This document shows, piece by piece, positions 7,142-11,871 of a stretch of DNA of 14,401 nucleotides (position 1 is the first letter of the stretch; the number at the start of each line of letters is the position of its first letter). Where the stretch lies: positions 1 to 14,401 of the forward strand of contig JAMOMO010000116.1 of the NCBI GenBank assembly GCA_027067035.1, given 5' to 3'. The stretch is from Desulfobulbaceae bacterium. Lineage in GTDB: Bacteria; Desulfobacterota; Desulfobulbia; Desulfobulbales; Desulfocapsaceae. The notes under the pieces were generated by a model. It was not told the origin of the DNA and ran no database searches. It worked only from the letters and a program-made list of their open reading frames with translations. The position numbers were made by a program, and so were the translations under genes.

Positions 7142-7654
7142 ATGGAAGAAGCAAACTGGCTCACCACAATCATCGCAAACCCCTTTGCCAAAGGCCTGGC
7201 CATTGGCATTTTCTTCTGCATTGTCATTCTGGTACGCGGATATATGCGACGTCGGGAACTCACCAAAGAGGTTTCAAGATTACGCACTCATCTGCATACA
7301 AAACTTGAGATTGACTCCAAGGAAAATGAACGACGCAAGCAGGAGCTTGAAATTTTAAAGCAGGAGCGGGACAATCTTCGTATCACTGTCCAGTCACTGA
7401 ACCAGAAACCGGGACGTAAAGAAATCCGTCAGTTTTACATCTACCAGACAGCACTGGATATGATGTTTGAGAAGGCACCCGGTTTTGCACCCGCATGGCA
7501 GATCACCCTGAAAGAGGCGGAAAACCTCTTTGAGAAATCTGAAAAAGGTGTTGTCCCGTTACTCAAACGCTTAATGCCCACCAACCCCGACAAGCAGGTT
7601 GAGGAGTATGAAAAACTGAGCAGGGTCTCCCTTGAGGATACCATTGGCAAATAA
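7142..7654 (+). CDS. Membrane-anchored coiled-coil protein of unknown function
   Basis: I do not recognise this 170-residue protein. A single hydrophobic segment (about residues 14-33, KGLAIGIFFCIVILVRGYM) is followed at once by arginines (RRRE). By the positive-inside rule this suggests a short N-terminus outside and the body in the cytoplasm. Residues about 36-90 are rich in Glu, Lys, Arg and Leu at heptad-like spacing and should form a coiled coil. The last 80 residues look like a compact helical domain with no recognised motif. A good ribosome-binding site, GGAGGA (7128-7133), precedes the ATG by 8 nt. The 128-nt gap after rnr contains TTGACT (7036-7041) and TATAAA (7092-7097), which hint at its own promoter but at poor spacing. 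A strong terminator follows the gene. Confidence 0.75.
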   Translation: MEEANWLTTIIANPFAKGLAIGIFFCIVILVRGYMRRRELTKEVSRLRTHLHTKLEIDSKENERRKQELEILKQERDNLRITVQSLNQKPGRKEIRQFYIYQTALDMMFEKAPGFAPAWQITLKEAENLFEKSEKGVVPLLKRLMPTNPDKQVEEYEKLSRVSLEDTIGK

Positions 7655-7701
7655 CGCCCTTCTCAGCTTTTACAGTTATTCACACCACAGGCAGTAATCA
7701 T

Positions 7702-7748
7702 AAACGGCCATGAAACAGCCAATCTGTTTCATGGCCGTTTTCTTTTTT
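7702..7748 (+). terminator. Strong intrinsic terminator
   Basis: A perfect 16-bp stem (AAACGGCCATGAAACA at 7702-7717 with its complement at 7725-7740), a 7-nt loop, then TCTTTTTT. It closes the coiled-coil gene. It ends only 16 nt before the next start codon (7765), leaving almost no room for a separate promoter and leader. Confidence 0.92.
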
Positions 7749-7764
7749 CAGGCAACACTGACCC

Positions 7765-8508
7765 ATGCAGAACATCCAGCTTCTCGACAAAATAGCCATT
7801 GTCCTTGTGAACCCGAAATACCCGGAAAACATCGGGTCTGCAGCCCGCGCAGCATGGAATATGGGTATAAGCCGCCTCATTGTGGTGGCACGGGAATACC
7901 CGGATCACCAGCGGATGGTCAGGCTCGCCACCCATAATGCCGCCCATATCATCGACGCCATGGAATTCCACGAAGATCTCGGGGATGCCCTGAGGCCCTT
8001 CTCCCGAATCATCGGCACCACCGCCAGAAAAGGACGTCACCGGGGACCGGGGAACAGCCCCCGGGACATCATGAACATTATCCTTCCCCTGCTTCCCGAA
8101 AATGATATCGCCTTCCTCTTTGGTGCGGAAGACCGGGGACTGACCAACGAAGAACTCAAATACTGTCAGCATCGCTCAGCCATTCCAACCGCCGGTTTCT
8201 CTTCCTTAAACCTTGCCCAGGCTGTGGCAATTCACTGTTACGAAATATTCCATGCCGTGGTCCATGAACAGAAAGAAGCTCCCCGGGGGCCAAAACTGGC
8301 GACATCCCATGAGGTTGAAAAGATGTATGATACTGTGAAAGAGAGCCTGGAGCACATTGGCTTCCTGCAGGAAAAAAACCATGACTACTACATGCGCAAC
8401 ATCCGGCATTTTCTGGGAAGGATGGAACTGAAATCAAAAGAGACAAAGCTGATTCACGCCATCTGCGGCACCCTCCAGTCACTGCAGTTAACCAACGAGC
8501 GCAACTAG
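7765..8508 (+). CDS. trmJ: TrmJ-type tRNA 2'-O-methyltransferase (SPOUT family)
   Basis: The 247-residue SPOUT (TrmH-type) enzyme is predicted to use S-adenosylmethionine to methylate the ribose 2'-OH of tRNA, most likely position 32 of the anticodon loop as in TrmJ. Motif 1 is NPKYPENIGSAARAAWNMG (residues 16-34), with the catalytic-type Asn and Arg in ENIGSAAR. The knot-forming motifs 2 and 3 are FGAEDRGLTNEEL (119-131) and SSLNLAQAVAIHCYEI (146-161), which form the cofactor pocket. GTTARK at 84-89 is also family-like. The C-terminal 85 residues form the helical tail seen in TrmJ. Motif 1 begins near residue 12, so the ATG at 7765 must be the start, although no clear ribosome-binding site is seen and a terminator ends 16 nt upstream. 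The exact target nucleotide is inferred. Confidence 0.88.
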   Translation: MQNIQLLDKIAIVLVNPKYPENIGSAARAAWNMGISRLIVVAREYPDHQRMVRLATHNAAHIIDAMEFHEDLGDALRPFSRIIGTTARKGRHRGPGNSPRDIMNIILPLLPENDIAFLFGAEDRGLTNEELKYCQHRSAIPTAGFSSLNLAQAVAIHCYEIFHAVVHEQKEAPRGPKLATSHEVEKMYDTVKESLEHIGFLQEKNHDYYMRNIRHFLGRMELKSKETKLIHAICGTLQSLQLTNERN

Positions 8509-8656
8509 CAGAGATACCAATTCGTAACTCCAGTTCCCTTATCGCCACAACTCTCGTCATTGGTAACCGGAAGGAGAGCCCGTCGACATACCCGCACAAC
8601 AGGATATCATACTGATATAACAGTCTTTCAATAAAAAGGAAGAATAATTATCACCG

Positions 8657-8674
8657 TTGGCATTCTTTTCGCAT
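8657..8674 (+). promoter_or_regulatory. Sigma-54 (RpoN) promoter of the FlgC-like gene
   Basis: TTGGCATTCTTTTCGCAT matches the sigma-54 pattern TGGCAC-N5-TTGCA, with GG (8659-8660) and GC (8671-8672) exactly 10 nt apart. Counting 12 nt from the GC puts the transcript start near 8684. That leaves only about 7 nt before the ATG at 8691 but about 43 nt before the better start at 8727. Sigma-54 commonly drives rod and hook genes in flagellated Desulfobacterota. Confidence 0.72.
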
Positions 8675-8726
8675 AGATGGATGCAGGTCAATGAAGACCG
8701 TACTGACAACACTTTCTGGTGAAAAA

Positions 8727-9080
8727 ATGATTTCCGCTACAAACTCTGCTCTTTCCGGACTCCAGGCCTTTGGAACCAAAATCAATTCCAATGCCAACAA
8801 CGTGGCCAACGCCTCAACAGATGGCTACAAAAAGACCCGTGTACTTATGTCCAGCCAGGAGCCGCAGGGGGTACAGGCCACCGTGCAACAGGTGAACAGT
8901 CCCGGATCCATGCGTATGGAAGAAACAAATGAGGGCAGTGAACTGGTGGAAGGTTCCAACGTTGAACTGGCAGAAGAGCTTCCCGAATCACAACTGAACA
9001 GCCGTTTCTATCAGGCCAACCTGAAGACCATAGAAGCAACTGATGAAATGACAGCAAGTCTCCTCAGCATCAAGGCATAA
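8727..9080 (+). CDS. FlgC-like flagellar rod-family protein (short, solitary)
   Basis: This is a 117-residue protein with the two ends typical of axial flagellar proteins. The N-terminal rod motif is SALSGLQAFGTKINSNANNVANASTDGYKKTR (residues 8-38 or so, with NNVAN). The C-terminal motif resembles FlgC (GSNVELAEELPESQLNSRFYQANLKTIEATDEMTASLLSI). The middle is only about 35 residues, as in FlgC (about 134-150 residues in total). The frame extends upstream to an ATG at 8691, but I prefer 8727. It has GGTGA 4 nt before it, it starts the conserved motif, and the sigma-54 start site falls at about 8684. No other flagellar gene is nearby, so this may be a paralogue of the rod protein in the main flagellar operon. 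Confidence 0.78.
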   Translation: MISATNSALSGLQAFGTKINSNANNVANASTDGYKKTRVLMSSQEPQGVQATVQQVNSPGSMRMEETNEGSELVEGSNVELAEELPESQLNSRFYQANLKTIEATDEMTASLLSIKA

Positions 9081-9083
9081 ACC

Positions 9084-9177
9084 CGAATCCGTGAACATCC
9101 AGTGGAGATGATGTCTGTTTGATGTGGACGCCCCACAGGGCGAAACCGGAGAACGAGTATGGATTATCACGGATTCG
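9084..9177. repeat. Element B: 11-bp inverted arms around the shared hairpin core
   Basis: CGAATCCGTGA (9084-9094) and TCACGGATTCG (9167-9177) are perfect complements, 72 nt apart. GGACGCCCCACAGGGCGAAA (9126-9145) between them folds as CGCCC-CACA-GGGCG. Its reverse complement matches the core of the element at 4675-4694 in 18 of 20 bases. It lies in the 3' untranslated region of the FlgC-like gene, before that transcript's terminator, and may fold as a branched RNA. Confidence 0.45.
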
Positions 9178-9221
9178 AGACAAAGAGACTTTAACAAGCT
9201 TCCCCTAAGCCTGCCTGCAGG

Positions 9222-9881
9222 CTACTTCTCCTCCACCCGTTGCAGCGGACAATCGCTGCAACGGGGTTTTTTCTTTTTACAGAATTCCTTTGCCACAGAA
9301 ACTATCAGTGCATGAAACTCATTAAACAGTTTCACATCACTGGGGAGACTGTCCATAAATTCCTGCTGCAGACTGAAATAATCAGTGTCCTCCTCCACCA
9401 GCTGATGCCTGGAAAAGACCCGGTGGGTATAGGTATCTATGACGAAGACAGGTTTCTGTGCCGCATAGAGAAGAATTGAATCCGCGGTCTCCGGCCCCAC
9501 CCCCTTCACCCGTAACAGATTTTCACGACTGGATTCCAGGCTGTCCTCAAAGAAGAATGCAAGCTCACCTTCATACTCATCCTCAATCATCTGAAGGAGA
9601 TTCTTCAAACGTTTGGCCTTCACATTATAGTAGCCTGAAGGCCTGATGTACTCGGCGAGCAGATCCTGATCCAGCTCACGCAGCGCCTCAAAACTGAGGC
9701 AACCGCGATCTTTTAAATTCCCTATGGCTTTTTCAACATTCCCCCAGTTGGTATTCTGAGTGAGTACCGCACCCACCATCACCTCAAGCGGAGTCTCTCC
9801 AGGCCACCACCCCTGCTCGCCATAATAATCATGGAGCCTCTCATAGACCCGGAGAAAAAGATTACTGTTTTCCTCTTCCAT
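9222..9881 (-). CDS. HhH-GPD DNA glycosylase, endonuclease III-related, no catalytic lysine
   Basis: The predicted 219-residue base-excision-repair enzyme belongs to the endonuclease III superfamily. EVMVGAVLTQNTNW (33-46) is the family's N-terminal signature. The helix-hairpin-helix is VKGVGPETADSILLYA (125-140), followed by the catalytic Asp D149 in VIDTYTHRV. At the place of the Nth catalytic Lys (GRKTA) stands E131 (GPETA), which predicts a monofunctional glycosylase without beta-lyase activity, like the MagIII-type alkyl-base glycosylases. The Fe-S loop has C201-x6-C208-x2-C211, but the expected fourth cysteine is E217. I place the start at the ATG at 9881, 8 nt after the phosphofructokinase stop and just before the conserved domain. 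A GTG at 9938 would add 19 residues overlapping that gene. It is probably co-transcribed with pfk. Confidence 0.85.
   Translation of the reverse strand: MEEENSNLFLRVYERLHDYYGEQGWWPGETPLEVMVGAVLTQNTNWGNVEKAIGNLKDRGCLSFEALRELDQDLLAEYIRPSGYYNVKAKRLKNLLQMIEDEYEGELAFFFEDSLESSRENLLRVKGVGPETADSILLYAAQKPVFVIDTYTHRVFSRHQLVEEDTDYFSLQQEFMDSLPSDVKLFNEFHALIVSVAKEFCKKKKPRCSDCPLQRVEEK
9236..9278 (+). terminator. Intrinsic terminator of the FlgC-like transcript, inside the convergent gene
   Basis: CCCGTTGCAGCG (9236-9247), loop GACAAT, CGCTGCAACGGG (9254-9265), one G, then TTTTTTCTTTTT (9267-9278). This is a 12-bp GC-rich stem and a long T-tract, acting on the plus strand about 155 nt after the FlgC-like stop. 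It lies wholly within the last codons of the minus-strand glycosylase gene and covers its C-S-D-C cysteine codons. Confidence 0.9.
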
Positions 9882-9888
9882 TGCCCAA

Positions 9889-10974
9889 TCAGTCTCCCAG
9901 GCAGATGCCGATTTCTCTTGCCGTAAAGACTTTATCACTGTTCAGATCCACTTTTTTTCGTGACTTCACCGCATCTTCCAGGGGAACAGAACTCATGTTG
10001 GGAGAGACCAGAGCCACCATGTGCCCGAACCGGCCCTCTTCAACAAGCCGCACTGCAGCCGCCCCGAAACGCATGGCAAGGAGTCGGTCAAAGGTCGTTG
10101 GCGAGCCACCTCTCTGCAGATGTCCAAGCACCAGAGACCTGGTGTCCTTGCCGGTCCGCTCTCTTATTTCAGCGGCAACCCATTCTCCGATTCCCCCCAG
10201 GAGCACTTCACTTCTTCCCAGTTCAGCCATCCCCTTACTGATTACTTTTCCACCTGCCGCCACAGCACCTTCAGCAGCAACAACAATGGCATAATCCTTT
10301 TCATGGAGGGCATTATCCATTATTTTTTCACACACCTTCTTCATATCAAAGGGAAGTTCGGGGATGAGAATGGCATCAGCTCCCCCGGATATGCCGGAGT
10401 AGAGAGCTATCCATCCCGAATCCCTGCCCATCACCTCCACCACCATAACCCTGTCATGAGACTTTGCTGTAGAGTGGAGTTTATCAAGGGCCTCGGTGGC
10501 TGTGGCAACTGCGGTGTCAAAGCCAAAGGTACGGTCAGTGGCTTCAAGATCATTATCTATGGTCTTGGGGACCCCAATCACCGGCATCCCTTTTTCCGAA
10601 AATTTGCGGGCTATCTCAAGACTGCCGTCACCACCTATGGCAATATGACAGTCAAACCCCATCCGCCTGAAATTATCCAGTATCTTGTCAGAGACATCAA
10701 CAACCTTCATCTCCCCTGCAAGGTTTTCAACCGGCATGGCAAAGGGGTCCCCCTTGTTAGTGGAGCCAAGGATCGTCCCTCCGGTTGAATAAATATCTTC
10801 AACATCAGAGACATCAAGGCGGTGCAGCTCATCCATGTCAAGCAGTCCTTTATAACCACTGCGACTCCCGTACACTTCCCATCCTCTTCTATAGCTGGCA
10901 TGAACAACGGCATAAATCACGGCATTCAGACCAGGGGCATCACCACCGCCTGTGGAAATAACAATTTTTTTCAT
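9889..10974 (-). CDS. pfkA: 6-phosphofructokinase (probably ATP-dependent, Gly/Lys type)
   Basis: The 361-residue enzyme phosphorylates fructose 6-phosphate to fructose 1,6-bisphosphate in glycolysis. The N-terminal STGGGDAPGLNAVI loop, GGTILGSTNKGDP (65-77), GGDGS (114-118), PKTIDNDL (136-143, catalytic D140) and MGRDSGWIA are all present. The phosphate-donor residues are informative. Position 104 of the E. coli enzyme is Gly (G117), as in ATP enzymes, whereas position 124 is Lys (K137), as in pyrophosphate enzymes. This Gly/Lys pair is found in group III and trypanosome-type PFKs, which mostly use ATP. I therefore predict ATP, but PPi is not excluded. The ATG follows an AAGG-containing leader. 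The HhH-GPD gene lies 8 nt downstream. Confidence 0.94.
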   Translation of the reverse strand: MKKIVISTGGGDAPGLNAVIYAVVHASYRRGWEVYGSRSGYKGLLDMDELHRLDVSDVEDIYSTGGTILGSTNKGDPFAMPVENLAGEMKVVDVSDKILDNFRRMGFDCHIAIGGDGSLEIARKFSEKGMPVIGVPKTIDNDLEATDRTFGFDTAVATATEALDKLHSTAKSHDRVMVVEVMGRDSGWIALYSGISGGADAILIPELPFDMKKVCEKIMDNALHEKDYAIVVAAEGAVAAGGKVISKGMAELGRSEVLLGGIGEWVAAEIRERTGKDTRSLVLGHLQRGGSPTTFDRLLAMRFGAAAVRLVEEGRFGHMVALVSPNMSSVPLEDAVKSRKKVDLNSDKVFTAREIGICLGD

Positions 10975-11287
10975 ACCTGAGACCTTTTTTCTTCACTTTT
11001 GCTCTATAACATGTGATACTGCAGTATTGATAAAAGACAGTTAGTCAATGCTTTATGCTGGAATGCCCAATATCGACGAATATTCTTTCCCACAAAGGAA
11101 TATCTTTGGCGACGTTTTTCATACAACAGAGATTGACTTCTTTAAGTGAGTTATTATGGTTATATGATATCATTTTTACCGATGATGAAAAGCACAAACT
11201 CACATATCGGTCAGATAACGATATTTTCAATTGGCAAACGAACAAAGTTTTTACTTTGCTACTTTTTTTATTTTACAGGAGGTTTTC
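10975..11287. other. 313-nt AT-rich divergent intergenic region between pfk and the selenoprotein gene
   Basis: The region carries the pfk promoter candidate at its left end. For the selenoprotein gene, TTGACT (11133-11138) with TATGGT (11155-11160) at 16-nt spacing is a possible promoter, giving a leader of roughly 120 nt. Within that leader are the palindrome ATGATATCAT (11164-11173) and the inverted repeat ATATCG/CGATAT (11204-11209 and 11219-11224), which might bind a regulator. A plus-strand 83-codon frame (11055-11306) crosses here but overlaps the real start and looks non-coding. Confidence 0.4.
11003..11027 (-). promoter_or_regulatory. Candidate extended -10 promoter and 12-bp palindrome before pfk
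   Basis: On the minus strand, TGTTATAGA (11011 down to 11003) is a TGn-extended -10 box about 30 nt before the pfk ATG. Just upstream of it lies the perfect palindrome ATACTGCAGTAT (11016-11027), at the place of the -35/-10 spacer, where a repressor could act. No convincing -35 is seen. The palindrome is seen directly; its function is inference. Confidence 0.4.
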
Positions 11288-11632
11288 ATGTCTGATTTCA
11301 CAGTAACAGACCAAGCAGTTGAAAAGCTCAAGGAATACTTGGAACAGAACAACATCAGTTCTGCCCTGCGTATTGCCTTGATGCAGGGTGGCTGAGCTGG
11401 CCCTTCATTGGGATTGGCTCTGGATGAGCCAAAAGATAACGATAAAGTATACGATCAGGATGATCTCACATTTCTGGTTGAAGAAGGATTAATGAATACC
11501 TGCGGAGCCATTAAAGTTGAGTTCATCGACGCCGGTCCCCGTTCAGGTTTTGGAATCACCTCCACCAACCCCATCAGCAGTGGCGGGGGCGGATGCAGCT
11601 CAGGATCCTGCGGATCCGGCGGCTGCGGCTGA
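11288..11632 (+). CDS. HesB/IscA-like selenoprotein (in-frame UGA read as selenocysteine)
   Basis: Read through the TGA at 11393-11395, the gene encodes 114 residues in one frame from an ATG with AGGAGG (11277-11282) 5 nt upstream. The N-terminus (FTVTDQAVEKLKEYLEQ), ALRIALMQGG-U36-AGPSLGLALDEP, and the later VEFIDAGPRSGFGI follow the HesB/IscA fold. U36 sits where IscA proteins have the first conserved Cys of the GGCxG motif. The C-terminus has three Cys in a Gly/Ser-rich tail (CSSGSCGSGGC) in place of the usual CGCG. HesB-like selenoproteins are known in anaerobic Deltaproteobacteria. Downstream of the UGA the frame stays fully family-like, so this is not a nonsense mutation. A SECIS-like hairpin follows. 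The true stop is also TGA. Likely roles are iron-sulfur carrier or thiol/selenol redox chemistry, unproven. Automatic annotation would call only 11408-11632. Confidence 0.9.
11393..11432 (+). promoter_or_regulatory. Bacterial SECIS element within the selenoprotein gene
   Basis: After the UGA (11393-11395) comes a hairpin with arms TTGGCTC (11414-11420) and GAGCCAA (11426-11432) and loop TGGAT (11421-11425). The stem is 7 perfect base pairs. The loop begins 26 nt after the UGA and has G among its first two bases, as bacterial SECIS elements require. It would bind SelB to direct selenocysteine insertion. Confidence 0.78.
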
Positions 11633-11648
11633 TTTCCACAGTTCTGCC

Positions 11649-11684
11649 AGGTGGTGAATCCTTCCACGGATTCACCACCTTTTT
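11649..11684 (+). terminator. Intrinsic terminator of the selenoprotein gene
   Basis: The arms AGGTGGTGAATCC (11649-11661) and GGATTCACCACCT (11668-11680) pair perfectly around a TTCCAC loop, and the T-run extends to 11684. It lies 17 nt after the second TGA, which supports that TGA as the genuine end of the gene. Confidence 0.9.
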
Positions 11685-11714
11685 CCACACCCCTCCCAAC
11701 TCTTTGCCCCACCC

Positions 11715-11776
11715 TGCAATTCTTATTGCAAAAATCCTGCCAAAAGCTTGACACACCCCTTTTTCGTCCTTAATTT
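11715..11776 (+). promoter_or_regulatory. Candidate clpB promoter with upstream palindrome
   Basis: TTGACA (11748-11753), 17 nt, TAATTT (11771-11776) is a possible sigma-70 promoter. The same stretch, CTTGAC followed 14 nt later by CCTTAATT, could be a degenerate sigma-32 promoter, which would suit a heat-shock gene. Upstream is the hairpin TGCAAT-TCTT-ATTGCA (11715-11730). No CIRCE (HrcA) operator was found. About 95 nt separate this promoter from the clpB start. Confidence 0.4.
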
Positions 11777-11871
11777 TCCATACAGAGAAAAACGACACCA
11801 GGTCTAGTCACTTGGTTTTACAATATTTTTATGTGTTTATTCATTCAAAGACACAAAGGGGGGAAAGGACC

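Noticed and set aside
8691..8726. Upstream ATG of the FlgC-like gene
   Set aside because: It is only about 7 nt from the predicted sigma-54 start site, has no good ribosome-binding site and adds residues ahead of the conserved motif.
9121..9150. Likeness to a c-di-GMP-I (GEMM) riboswitch: CACAGGGCGAAACC with a nearby GGACGC
   Set aside because: The order is reversed (GGACGC precedes rather than follows), the GACGCAAAGC partner is absent, and the element lies after the gene instead of before one. The bases are explained by a CGCCC-CACA-GGGCG hairpin.
9115..9150. Possible hammerhead ribozyme core (hairpin followed by GAAAC)
   Set aside because: The CUGANGA box is missing; the nearest match, TTGATGT, lacks essential core bases.
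9208..9223. Terminator for the glycosylase gene: AGCCTG-CCTG-CAGGCT at its stop codon
   Set aside because: The stem is only 6 bp and no T-run follows on either strand.
9882..9938. GTG start giving the glycosylase 19 more residues
   Set aside because: It would overlap the pfk gene by 50 nt and add sequence outside the family domain. The ATG at 9881 just after the pfk stop is more likely.
11055..11306. 83-codon plus-strand reading frame before the selenoprotein
   Set aside because: It lies in AT-rich intergenic DNA, lacks a ribosome-binding site, overlaps the real start in another frame and resembles nothing.
11408..11632. Separate 74-codon gene or a pseudogene remnant
   Set aside because: It is the part of the selenoprotein after its UGA. 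The upstream 35 codons are in the same frame, have the ribosome-binding site and complete the fold.
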